Assembly: GCA_032988165.1 (NCBI GenBank)
Contig: JANTQF010000511.1
Span: 1-19,266 of the forward strand
DNA: 19,266 bases
Reading direction: 5' to 3'
DNA from: Emmonsiellopsis sp. PD_33
Taxonomy: Eukaryota; Ascomycota; Eurotiomycetes; Onygenales; Ajellomycetaceae
The notes beneath the pieces were generated by a model. That model was not told the origin of the DNA, did no database searches, and saw nothing but the letters and a program-made list of their open reading frames with translations. A program made the translations under genes and the position numbers. Shown here piece after piece: positions 1-9,119 of this stretch (position 1 is the stretch's first letter; every line of letters begins with the position of its first letter).

Positions 1-193
1 CCCCTTTTGATGCCAGTGCAGAACGGAAGGAAAGGAACAGAAACACGAAGAGGGAAACAAAACAAAACAGATGAAAGGACTTTTAATAGAAGCGGGTTGA
101 AGGAAAAGAAAGCTTTGTGGTTTTGTTGTTGGTTGTTTTTTGGTCTTGGAATTGAATTGAAATGGAACTGAGCCATGGTAGTGTCTGTAGTTA

Positions 194-223
194 GGGTTGG
201 GGGGGTTAGGGGGGGGGTAGGGG
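194..223 (+). other. G-quadruplex-forming motif
   Basis: Four G-runs of 3, 7, 9 and 4 bases (194–196, 199–205, 209–217, 220–223) are separated by loops TT, TTA and TA. This satisfies the usual G3+N1-7 rule with very short loops, so a stable quadruplex on the + strand is expected. The TTAGGG-like look is probably incidental because no regular hexamer array follows. Confidence 0.6.
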
Positions 224-1193
224 AATGGTAGTGGGCTTCTACTTCTCTTTCTCACTTTTTTCCACATTTTGATGCAGAGGTGGGTGGTAGAAGAGTTGCA
301 GTAACTACATTGTATAGAGAGAGAGTGAGAGTGAGATGATGATATTCATACCTACCCACTAAACCTTCCCGCCTTACCTATAACACCTCCTTACTTAGCC
401 TTAGCCTTAGAACTCCCAGATCCTGCTTTGTTTAGTTTGCTAGTTACTTAATTGATCAATCAACATACACCTTTTCTTCGCACAATTATTATTATTACTG
501 GTATTCAGTTTTTTTCTTATGGGCATGGTATTGAGATTGGATAAAAGTTTCAGTTCACAGCCATCTGTGATGTAGCATATAGGTAACTAGAGTAGAGTAG
601 AGAATATAAGTCTTTCTTTTTCTTCCTCCCACCCCTAAGGTTACGGCATTGGAAAGGGTAACCTTGGAACTAAGTCGAAAATCTATGTCTAGTTTGAGGG
701 AGGAGGAATAGTTCTCTATTTATGCAGGTATATGACATTATTTCAGGGTAGGTTTTCATCTGAAGGAAGGATTGGATTGATGATTAACACCCAGCTATGT
801 GTGGAATGGGCTATTCTTAAGTGATATTTTGGCAGGTAATGGGGAACGGATAGACATAAGGGGTGAGAATGAGGGATGGATGTAGACTTTGGAGAAGAAG
901 GGGAAGAAATATCCATAGGAAAATGAATCTACCCACCGGTGTAAATAGATAGGTCTCGCGTGGCATGGGCGGTTAAAGAAACCTGGCTCCAGCGTTACTT
1001 GGGGTGTTGTGTTAAAGAGTCATTATTCCATTTAAATATGCCTATCTATATACTAGATATGGGCGCGTAAAAGAGACGAGAACAAAGCAGACGAAAGCAA
1101 ACGTGAGTAGTGAGCGAAAGAACCCGTGAAGTTCATTGACAGAGCCATCGTCTGCCCATCTCTTAATCCTCGACTGCATCTATAGCCTCTATC

Positions 1194-1201
1194 TATATAA
1201 A
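1194..1201 (+). promoter_or_regulatory. TATA-like box for the Taf14-like gene
   Basis: TATATAAA lies 216 bp before the start codon at 1417 and is followed by a CT/CA-rich leader, the usual layout of a fungal core promoter. It is a motif match only; the transcription start is not known. Confidence 0.4.
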
Positions 1202-1416
1202 CCGCCATGATATCCCGCCTGTTCAAGGGTTAAATAGACAGCGGTGTTGTTGCGGGCAGAAAAAGCTTAGCTCTCCACACCCAACAACCAACCAACCACG
1301 ACATTCTTCTCGCTGCACCGCATCCCATCCCATCCCATCTGCAACGCCATCCACGTCCCGCTTTACCCAGATACCCAAGAAACAGAAAAGATACCCCTCG
1401 AGCAGAGGCTGACACA

Positions 1417-3115
1417 ATGCCTGACGTGAGTTCCGCGCCCCCTCCCTCCCTCTCTCTCTCTCATCTGCCCGCGACGAAGCTGCCCCATTCCGTGCGGAGA
1501 GCGCCCACCACACCACCAGCCAACGCGCGCGAGCTGTGGCTTGCTCGCGTCTTTTCACGTCCCCGCTCCCTACCCGAAGAACCTCCTCGTGCTAATGTCT
1601 GTCCTCTGTTCTCTCAGGTTAAACGCACCGTCAAGCTCATTACGGAGCAGAATCTCAAGTTCGTCGTCCCCTCCTCTATCTACACTAGAGCCAGCCCCTC
1701 CTCCCTGTCCCCACACCCGTCCACACCATCATACCGCGCCACTCGCCCTGTCGCTGTACATGTCTGCCGCCGCATACCTGTCCCCCGTGCATGCGTGCCA
1801 GAATGTGACGGCCAGCGCGGACGCAACGGACAGAGGCGCGCGTCCGGATAGGGAGGATCAAAGAAATGGATCTCGAGCCGACCACCTGACCTAGATCCGC
1901 AACCCCTCCCCCCCCAAAACACTCGGGCGTTCCTTTGTCACCTACCTACCTACCTACCTACCTATATACCTATATCTATCGCGATCACAAATTGCATATA
2001 GAACGTCACGCGCATATGGTTACAACCATGCTAATATGAATCTTGGGAACATAGGGATGCAAACGCGGACACGGTCAACGAGCTGCCTCTGCGGAAATGG
2101 TCGATTGAAGTGTACATGCTAAACGAGCATGGCGAGGAGATAGCTGCGTCGCTGTTTGATCGGGTCACGTATACGCTGCATCCGAGTTTTGAGGCGAGGG
2201 CTATTCAGAGTAGGTTTCGGCCCTCTTTTTTTTTTTTTTTTTTTGCGTTGGGTTGGGTTGGGTTGATGGGGGGGTTTGATTTTGCGGTGAAGATATTGTT
2301 TATGCCTGGATATAGTGGCTAATTTACTCTGTTCGATTTTAGCTTTCAAATCTCCGCCGTTCAGAATCGATGAGGAGGGATGGGGAGAGTTCGATATGCA
2401 GATTACTTTCTCCGTGCTGGATAAGGATTATGTCGTCAACCATGACCTACACTTTCAGCAGAACAGATATGAGTCGAAACATGTCCTTGTCCGTATATTA
2501 TATATATTGATTGGAAGATAGTAGTGAACTAACCCTCTGATGCTAGACATTCAAAAACCCCAAACCCGCCCTCCTAAACCTCCTCCGAGAATCCGGACCC
2601 GTCCCCGGCGACGAAAACGGCGTCAAGTCGAAACGCGGGGGCGCACAGGATGAGGGGTCGAAAAAGAAGAAACGGGTTGATAAGAATGTGCGTTATGTAC
2701 CCGCCCCTGATCCACAAGGGCGTTTCTTTGTTTTGCAAACATATATGCTCTCGAGGAGACACGTGTGACGAATTAGGCCGCTAACCTAGAACACACACCC
2801 TTCACACAGGTTGACATGGACAAACTGGCAGACGGCCTGCAGAAGCTCGGCGAGGACGACCTTCTCCGAGTCGTCCAGATGGTCCACGATAATAAATCAT
2901 CAGACTCGTATACGAAAAATGATATCGAACGTATGTACACTGCATGCCATCTATCCCGTCTACCACTCCGCGTCCGGACCCCAGTGACTGACTCCCTACT
3001 AACGTATTATTCTTTGTTCTATATAGAGGGCGAATTCCACGTTGACCTCTACACACTCCCAGATACCCTGCTCAAGATGCTTTGGGAATTCACCCAGGAG
3101 AAGGGGGTTGTATGA
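1417..3115 (+). CDS. taf14: YEATS-domain protein, Taf14 family (TFIID/TFIIF/INO80/SWI-SNF/NuA3-associated reader)
   Basis: Exons: 1417–1425, 1618–1658, 2055–2209, 2343–2488, 2547–2687, 2810–2930, 3027–3115. They sum to 702 nt, giving 233 aa (yeast Taf14 has 244). The YEATS domain covers residues 4 to about 118. Landmarks are VKRTVKLITEQN at the N-terminus, HPSF with H59 and F62, and EEGWGEF with W82; these align with the aromatic acyl-lysine cage of yeast Taf14 (H59, F62, W81). A lysine-rich linker (about 140–163) leads to a C-terminal ET-type helical domain (about 166–228), which in Taf14 binds short motifs in remodeller and TFIIF subunits. The nuclear role is inferred from the family. Introns carry CTAAC/CTAAT-type branch sites. 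Introns 2 and 4 use weak donors (GTTCGT, GTCCGT), but these are the ones that keep phase and give family-like joins. Exon 2/intron 2 is the least certain part. Confidence 0.88.
1659..2054 (+). other. Long intron 2 of the Taf14-like gene, with a CCTA microsatellite
   Basis: This is a 396-nt intron, long beside its 58–192-nt neighbours. The donor GTTCGT leaves a split AA|G lysine codon that the acceptor ATAG at 2051–2054 completes in frame. CTAAT near 2030–2034 can serve as branch site. It contains a (CCTA)n tract at 1941–1963. No second exon or snoRNA box pair is evident inside. Confidence 0.6.
1941..1963 (+). repeat. (CCTA)n microsatellite
   Basis: About six CCTA units in a row inside intron 2 of the Taf14-like gene. 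Shorter TACCTA/TAGGTA runs recur elsewhere in the window (near 3432, 3730, 8399–8412 and 14012). Confidence 0.8.
2225..2265 (+). repeat. Poly(T) run and GGGTT repeats in intron 3 of the Taf14-like gene
   Basis: Roughly 19 consecutive T residues are followed by three or four GGGTT/TTGGG units and a G-run, all inside the intron spanning 2210–2342 (donor GTAGGT, acceptor TTTTAG). The tract is prone to length change. Confidence 0.75.
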
Positions 3116-3607
3116 GAGGTGTGAGAGGACAGGGGCCAGTTAGTTGGTTTAGAATGAGGACCTCCCCCTATTTTTCTACGAAAAAAACAGAACCTCCCCC
3201 CCCCCCTTTTTTTTTTCTTCTTCTTTTCTTTTTCTGTTTTGCTTTTGGCGAATTCGGATAAATCATGCATTCTGCATTTGTTTGTTAGCTGCGTCGCGTC
3301 ACTCACAGTTGAAACTTCCAATCGCATCTCATTGATATGATAGGTATGATATGATATTTATGGGAAGATGGATTGTGGGAACCGTTGGAGCGGAGGGAGG
3401 TGGAGATTTCTCACCTCCGCTTCACCCTACTTACCTACCTATGTTACCTGCCTAACCTAACCCCCCCTTGTATTTCGCGCTGGCTTTTTTTCTGATGATG
3501 TCTTTTTTTTGTATGCTCCTTATGTTACTTGCCAGCTAGTTATATGGTTTTTTTAATGGTTTTTTGTGCCTGACACGATGGGATTTTACCTGTCTTTCTT
3601 CGATCCC

Positions 3608-3631
3608 TTTTACTTTTACTTTTACTTTTAC
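3608..3631 (+). repeat. (TTTTAC)4 tandem repeat
   Basis: Four perfect copies of TTTTAC (3608–3613, 3614–3619, 3620–3625, 3626–3631) in the intergenic region after the Taf14-like gene. Confidence 0.85.
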
Positions 3632-4085
3632 CGTGGGTAATTCATATTTTACCAATTCTCCTTTTTGAAAAGAAAACACCTCCCGGAATCCTATTTTATT
3701 GATTCTCCTGGATGGTTTATTTGTTATTAACCTACCTATGTGGTTCTTCCATGTTTCTTCATTTTCCCTAGCAGCCCGCTGGTGTCCTCTTTCCCTCTTC
3801 CTATTTTAGCAGAGATGAAAAGAAGTTAATCTATATCTTTTTTCTTTCTTTTGTTTTCATTTTTCTAAGGATTATGTTTTGCATATGTGTGATTATGTGT
3901 ATGCGTAGGAAAAGGGGCGCTAGCTAGGGGATCTATGCCAACATAATAACAAAAAAAAACCAAACCGATGAAAATAACAAGATATGCATAGATAGAATCA
4001 GAGCGAAAGAAACCATACATAATAGAGTATGTACGTAAACCGTACGCGGGTAAAATGAGAAAGGGAATAAAAAAGAAAAAGAAAG

Positions 4086-4092
4086 AAAAAAA
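4086..4092 (-). terminator. Pol III terminator of tRNA-Ser
   Basis: Seven A residues on the + strand give a T7 run on the transcribed strand starting 6 nt past the tRNA 3' end. More T-runs follow. Confidence 0.75.
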
Positions 4093-4097
4093 TCAAG

Positions 4098-4178
4098 CGA
4101 CGCGAGCAGGATTCGAACCTACGCCCCCGAAGGGAAAAGATTTCTAGTCTTTCGCGTTAACCACTCCGCCATCGCGCC
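4098..4178 (-). tRNA. tRNA-Ser(AGA)
   Basis: Minus-strand tRNA of 81 nt without intron. The acceptor stem GGCGCGA (from 4178) pairs with TCGCGTC (4105–4099), and the discriminator is G at 4098. The anticodon stem AAAGA/TCTTT encloses the loop CTAGAAA, giving anticodon AGA (4145–4143; A34 expected to become inosine and read UCU/UCC/UCA). The long variable arm (TCCCTTCGGGGG) is the class II hallmark of serine tRNA. The T-arm is GTAGG-TTCGAAT-CCTGC. A Pol III T-run follows at once. All arms fold, so this should be functional. Confidence 0.95.
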
Positions 4179-5511
4179 TGGTTTTGATGGGGAAATGGGG
4201 GCAAGGAGGAATTATTAGCGGCATTAATTAATCTTTTAAGCAGCTTACCGATCCTGCAGTTTCGATGCGGCTCTGCTCAACCAACGTCCACTGTTTTCAC
4301 CGTCTGGCTACATACGACATGACAGGGCGATGGTCGAGGTGTGGAGGAGGCTTATTATCTCCTGGGATCCCAGTCAAGGCTCGTCGATATCATGTGTTCA
4401 TCTCGGAGAGAGATCCCGACCAGAAGCCGCTCGACTGATGACCCTGAGAGAGAAAGGCGCTGGGGTCTTGTCCTGGGGATATCAGAGTCCGGTATGTCCC
4501 CACCCATAACTGATCCATTCCCCTAGAACATATGCAGCATAGGTTCATTCAAGCTTTCCACTACAACAGACGGGCTCACTTTCAAATTACGAGGTCGTTT
4601 GACTAGCGCCCGTTCGTGCACGCTCGTCAGAGTCGCGGCTTGATGACAGTGATGAGTGTCGATTCGTCAGAAACAACCTTATTATTATGCCTTTTTCCCC
4701 AGCCGGGTCATTCCTCTTGGAGAGACCCCGTGCGTAGCCTCAGCATTGGCCATGCAAAAAAGACGTGGATCCGGGATATGGGGGAACAGTGCAGGAACCC
4801 TGGCTGTCAGCCCTGGCCCCATATTAAACTGATGGCTTGCTCGCCCAGTGCCAACCCAATCATCGGGCATCCAGGGTGCCTGGATGATACATAACATGGA
4901 TAGCTATGGGCCCCAAGACGAAACTAATGGCGCTATGCAAGGCTGCAGAAAATTTACTTCTGGTTGAACTCTGCCCCAGACACATGGGTAGGGATGAAAA
5001 TCTATCGGTTCGGCGAGAGGGCGAGCAATCCATTGTTCTTTGATCTGACGTCTGCTGAGTATGGTTCTTGTTTTCGTTCCCTTCCAACACATCTCTGGAC
5101 TCTGGAGAGATGCATTGCTTTTTTCGGGAAATGTCAGGGTGAAAAGGTTAAATCCTCACCCGAGCGCTAGCACAGTCTAGCCCGGCCTAGGGGGTAGTTA
5201 GTGGAGAGTCAAGACAGTCGTTCATTTTTCGAGCAATGGGGCCGATATGCATATTTTTAGCACTACTTATCACAGCTGAACACCCATGTTGCGATCGGGG
5301 CCCCCGTTGGCCACAGCACGAGTCCATCCTTGCTAGCCGAGTAGTTCGGCCATGCTCTTCCCTGACAAGGGGTGGGCTGAGGCTCTGCTCGGTCATCGAC
5401 ATTTTAAATCTCGGCAATGCTTCACCCCCCGATGAAAATCTGCTGGGTGCGATTTTTGTTGGACACTCCTCTTCTTCCCTTCAACATTCGTTGTTGAATA
5501 CACCGGACACC
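4179..5511. other. Intergenic region and probable 5' UTR of the membrane-protein gene
   Basis: No gene is supported; short open frames here have no recognisable motif. A perfect 8-bp inverted repeat with a 3-bp spacer lies at 4868–4886. From 5236 to 5511 the frame stays open into the membrane-protein gene and includes an upstream in-frame ATG at 5236; I treat this as leader rather than coding. Confidence 0.5.
4868..4886. repeat. Perfect inverted repeat CATCCAGG-GTG-CCTGGATG
   Basis: Two 8-bp arms (4868–4875 and 4879–4886) flank GTG. It could be a small hairpin or a binding site for a dimeric protein. It lies 626 bp before the membrane-protein start at 5512. No function is assigned. Confidence 0.5.
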
Positions 5512-7779
5512 ATGGATTTTTCCTACCGGCCAATTTCCGAAGGCGGCCCTATCGAACTCAAGCCCGTTGCTTCCTCGACGGTTCCCCATGAACAGCCTAA
5601 CCCCGTTTATCACGGAAACAATCGTCGGTTCAAAAAATTCGGTACTCGCCTTCTCTTCGATCTCTTTTGCCTTAGCTGGCTCGCACCGATAGTGATCTTA
5701 CTTTACCTCAATTATACGAAATGGATCATAGGATCTGGCATTGCTTGCCGTTTCCCATCCTACAAAGACGATTGCAATATTTGGAGTAATATTACGGTTC
5801 AGCTCACCAGCCTTGATAAGAAGGACCATGAAATACAGGGAGCATTGCAAATCGTGGCCAAGGCACTTGAGGTCTGGTTCACCATTGTTGCTAGCAGTCT
5901 TATGCTAGACTTGGCCATAATACTAGCTGTTAGCAACTCAGGTCTTCCGATCGGCCATTTCATGACATATCTCGAATTTACTTCCGTGACTATCCTATGG
6001 AGCCCAACCTTCTGGACGGCTTCGAGGGGTAAGAAGGATCGTTGCCCTTGGTACAAACCACCAAAGCTATGGCTCTGGGCATTTGTGCCTTTAGCTGCGG
6101 TTCTGTGCATAGCGTCCAACCTAATGGGCCCTGCTACCGCCGTTCTTTCCATTCCTACTCTCGGCTGGTCAGAGCTAACTTTTCCCAAGGAATGGGTCGT
6201 GGCGGGAACACGTGCTGCCCTGCCTCCGACTGAGATCGACAGTGTCGCTGGGGATGGCGGCTGCCCGGCTGACGAACTGGCGGCCGGTGATTACACCTGT
6301 ACCAACTATTTTTCCGTGCCACTGGATGAACTGTCTTCGGGATTATGGTGGCGACGTTCGTTGGATAACCAAGGACATCTATATGTGCCTCCGGTAGTTC
6401 CATATCTGAGTATAAGTTTCACATTCAACCAATCGGATGCAACCAACCTGGAGGAAATCACTTGGATGCCCTCTCGAGAGATGCTAAGATGGATGAGCGA
6501 TGACTTTGTTGATATGTTACTTTCAAGGGCTAGTGATAACTATACACATGCAAAGGAGAGACTTGGATCGGAATTAGACCCGACTCTGTATGACCACTAC
6601 AGAAATTCCCTTGACATGGAGACGCGGCGCAACGGTCCCACGCTCGGCGTCAAGAACACATGTAGTACAGGAAAGATCGTCGAATTCGATATTGCTCCAG
6701 GAAAGCCAGTGCGTTGCTACACTCGAATCGCAACTAGTACCCCAGGCGAGTTTATCCACCGTTGTATCCCCGACCCCTCCGGGGATAGCTGGGGGGACAT
6801 CGGTCACCTTTCCTACTCGGGTTTCACTATAGGAGATAACACTATAGGAGAGGGAATCAACCTCAGGGAAGCCACGGTGGATGTGTACTCTGTTGAAAAG
6901 GCATATATAATATCCGACTCAGACGCACATTGTATTACCGAACCCGATAACTCTGACTGCGATTGGGCCACGCTCCTCCCCACCGATTCCGACGCTGGTG
7001 ACTTCGAATGGAGTACCCAGTTCTACGAGTACGCGATGCCAAACTACTCCGCAACAAACGACACGATCATCTGTTTGGCATATCCCTATTATACCGTTGC
7101 CGACTACGTCTTGCAAGTGTCGCCGTCCACGTTCAACACCACCATCGTCGAGATGCAAATCCTCACCGACGTAAACATAACCCACGCAAACGTGCATGCC
7201 GACTGGAACCTGGCCGCCTGGTCCACAACCCGCGGCGGGGCCGTCAACGGCGACCGAACCGTCGCCTACAACCTAATAAACGCCCTGGAACCCCTCACGC
7301 AAACCCCACCCCCAACAAACGCCGAAGAACAAGCCACCTTCGAAAGACACATCCAATGGTTCCTCGACCAACAAATCACAATGACAATTCAAGGCCTCTC
7401 CCTCGTCGGCATCTCCTACTCCGAGAACGATACGTACATCAAAGAGGTCGCCGATGACCCGCGCTTCCCGCGCCAAGTAGAAACAAAACGGTTCCGCGTC
7501 TGGGCGTACGGCAATAGGTCTCGCACATTCCGCATGGGGTCCGTAGTGGCAATTTTTGGCTGTGTGTGTGTCGTCGCGCGCACAGTGATTAGTCTGATAT
7601 ATCGCCAGCCGCAACCGTCGGCGCTGGAGGTGTTGGCGGCTGCGCTGAGATATGAGTATCGGGGGGATCTGACGGGGTTGGTGAGTGAGACGCAGGTTGG
7701 CAGAGTCACGTACGGGTTTGTGCAGAATCCGGCGGATAAGGGGAGGATTGCGAATCCGCCGTTGTTGGAGCCGAAATGA
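5512..7779 (+). CDS. Uncharacterised fungal multi-pass membrane protein with a large glycosylated loop
   Basis: A single exon encodes 755 aa from the ATG at 5512, chosen for its CACCATGG-like context and because the next 46 residues form a plausible cytosolic tail. Hydrophobic segments: about 47–67, 122–140 and 187–210, plus one near the C-terminus at about 675–697; 155–168 is a weaker candidate. Residues 212–674 form a very large loop. Nine N-glycosylation sequons are visible (N93, N306, N343, N511, N516, N542, N555, N639, N668). All fall on the side predicted to be outside if the N-terminus is cytosolic, so sequence and topology agree. Many cysteines in the loop suggest disulphides. The layout resembles a broad group of uncharacterised filamentous-fungal proteins; I recognise no catalytic motif and assign no function. 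The frame is also open upstream to an ATG at 5236 (92 more codons). Confidence 0.85.
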   Translation: MDFSYRPISEGGPIELKPVASSTVPHEQPNPVYHGNNRRFKKFGTRLLFDLFCLSWLAPIVILLYLNYTKWIIGSGIACRFPSYKDDCNIWSNITVQLTSLDKKDHEIQGALQIVAKALEVWFTIVASSLMLDLAIILAVSNSGLPIGHFMTYLEFTSVTILWSPTFWTASRGKKDRCPWYKPPKLWLWAFVPLAAVLCIASNLMGPATAVLSIPTLGWSELTFPKEWVVAGTRAALPPTEIDSVAGDGGCPADELAAGDYTCTNYFSVPLDELSSGLWWRRSLDNQGHLYVPPVVPYLSISFTFNQSDATNLEEITWMPSREMLRWMSDDFVDMLLSRASDNYTHAKERLGSELDPTLYDHYRNSLDMETRRNGPTLGVKNTCSTGKIVEFDIAPGKPVRCYTRIATSTPGEFIHRCIPDPSGDSWGDIGHLSYSGFTIGDNTIGEGINLREATVDVYSVEKAYIISDSDAHCITEPDNSDCDWATLLPTDSDAGDFEWSTQFYEYAMPNYSATNDTIICLAYPYYTVADYVLQVSPSTFNTTIVEMQILTDVNITHANVHADWNLAAWSTTRGGAVNGDRTVAYNLINALEPLTQTPPPTNAEEQATFERHIQWFLDQQITMTIQGLSLVGISYSENDTYIKEVADDPRFPRQVETKRFRVWAYGNRSRTFRMGSVVAIFGCVCVVARTVISLIYRQPQPSALEVLAAALRYEYRGDLTGLVSETQVGRVTYGFVQNPADKGRIANPPLLEPK

Positions 7780-7791
7780 AAGGGGCGGGGG

Positions 7792-7826
7792 GTTTGAGGT
7801 TTGAGGTTTGATGTTTGAAGTTTGAA
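7792..7826 (+). repeat. Five tandem heptamers GTTTGAN
   Basis: The units GTTTGAG, GTTTGAG, GTTTGAT, GTTTGAA and GTTTGAA follow each other without gaps, 12 nt after the stop codon of the membrane-protein gene, so they lie in its presumed 3' UTR. Variation is confined to the last base of each unit. Confidence 0.85.
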
Positions 7827-8381
7827 GCTTGGTGGACTGTGGATATTCATTGTCGAGGGCTTCGTGGGAACATGCTGATATCTAATCTACCTCTGGCTGG
7901 TCGGTTAGTGATTGGTTTGTATTACTGATTGTATAATTGGATCTTTGGGAAATGTGGTTGGATTTGAACATATCTAAAATTTCGTTTGCTATATATATTT
8001 CTTTCCTTCTTTGTTTTATTTTGAATATTTGTTACACATATTACATATATATACCCATGTCTTTACGGCAATCTAATATTCACTCTTGTTTAATAAAATG
8101 AACTCATTGATAAGGGAGATCAAATCCACCATTGCCTACTGAGTCCTGACTCTCCTCCCTCCCTCGCCTCACCCCACCCGACCCCTCACAAAATCCTTCT
8201 TGAATAATGATACTGTAGGTGGATAGGTATGCAGGGTGCCTAAATGGCCTAAAATCACTTAAATAAAAACCGAAGAGGTGGTTGTAGACAGGGGGGAGGG
8301 TTACATAACCGTGAAGGTAGAGCGCCCTGCGTGAAAGACACGGCATTGATGGCCCCCGCCTCAAGGAAATAAACCATTGGC

Positions 8382-8412
8382 AGATAGATAGATAGACAGG
8401 TAGGTAGGTAGT
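8382..8412 (+). repeat. Compound GATA/GGTA microsatellite
   Basis: Repeated AGAT/GATA units pass into repeated GGTA units in intergenic sequence. No gene context suggests a regulatory role for the GATA cores. Confidence 0.75.
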
Positions 8413-9100
8413 GCTAGATTTATGGCTAACCAGCCAAACCAGCCAGAATGCTGGCGCGGACGGGGGGGGATGAAAAAGGGGGCTGCTTGATTGTCTGTTC
8501 GATTGTGGAAATGTAATGTCGAGAGGGGTTGGAGGAAACAGATCTGGGACGGTGCGTACGTGCATGGAATATACTATTTGTATGAGTAGTAAGATTCGCA
8601 ATATAAGAATGGATGTAGTTGATTTCCCTCCTGCCTGCTTGCGCATCGAATAAAAAAGCAAAGAGGTAATAAGAATTGAAAGAGTTCTATGTGTCAGCTA
8701 AAGAGATAGGGAGAGGTATGTTTAGAAGAGTCACAAAATGAGGTTAAATAAACTCGCGACGATATGTATGACAATGAACGAGATGTGTTTGAAACTTGAG
8801 AATTATATACGTCAAATGATAGATCAACTTTCAGAGCATAGTTGCCGGAAATACCAGGCTCGGAAGGGGAAAAAAGAAAGGGAGAGCAAGGGAGAGCTGG
8901 ATATTAGCGCTCTATGAGATATATTATATAGATATTAATAGGGCAGACAATAAGTAAATGCGTCTATGCATATTATGCGCGGGAGTTGGCAAATTCAGAA
9001 TGAATTGTAGAAAAGAAATAATGGAACACCCGGCGGGGCAATGACATGTCAACAGAAGTGCAGGGCACCACCACACGGATGGGAAATAGTAAGATCGAAA

Positions 9101-9119
9101 CCAATAACCAATAACCAAT
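9101..9119 (+). promoter_or_regulatory. Three CCAAT pentamers at 7-bp spacing
   Basis: CCAAT occurs at 9101–9105, 9108–9112 and 9115–9119 within an ACCAATA tandem. CCAAT is the core site of the fungal CCAAT-binding complex. The nearest coding ends are both 3' ends, so a promoter role is not obvious and a chance microsatellite is equally possible. Confidence 0.25.

Larger units (their letters stand above)
1..1416. other. Intergenic region and 5' leader upstream of the Taf14-like gene
   Basis: No coding region is supported here on either strand. The left kilobase is low-complexity: a G-rich tract at 194–223, a GA-rich tract near 316–334, and AT-rich sequence. The last 200 bases look like a promoter plus a pyrimidine-rich leader: a TATA-like element at 1194–1201, then CAACC and CATCC short repeats (around 1283–1340) up to the start codon at 1417. 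Any gene to the left ends outside the window. Confidence 0.6.
3116..4097. other. Intergenic, T-rich 3' flank of the Taf14-like gene
   Basis: No gene is supported. The first part is probably the 3' UTR: a C-run followed by T-rich and CTT-rich sequence at 3196–3240. Four perfect TTTTAC units sit at 3608–3631. The rest is AT-rich with many short T-runs, ending in A-rich sequence at the 3' side of the minus-strand tRNA-Ser. Confidence 0.6.

Noticed and set aside
194..223. Interstitial telomere repeat (TTAGGG-like)
   Set aside because: Only two TTAGGG-like units occur, and the G-runs vary in length; there is no regular hexamer array.
1417..1851. A continuous 144-codon plus-strand frame starting at the Taf14-like ATG
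   Set aside because: Only the first three codons and VKRTVKLITEQNLK fit the family; the rest is proline/serine-rich intron sequence. Spliced exons restore the YEATS domain.
3492..3575. Box C/D snoRNA (TGATGA near 3494, CTGA near 3570)
   Set aside because: The C box lacks the leading purine, no terminal stem is visible, and the intervening sequence is T-run-rich.
4341..5170. Several short open frames before the membrane-protein gene, considered as a decayed gene or transposon
   Set aside because: No ordered series of family blocks or terminal repeats could be read in any frame, unlike the aldolase pseudogene.
8104..8661. A 185-codon open frame on the minus strand in the convergent intergenic region
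   Set aside because: Composition follows the local TACC/GATA microsatellite and pyrimidine-rich sequence; no domain, no splice-extended continuation and no family-like motif.
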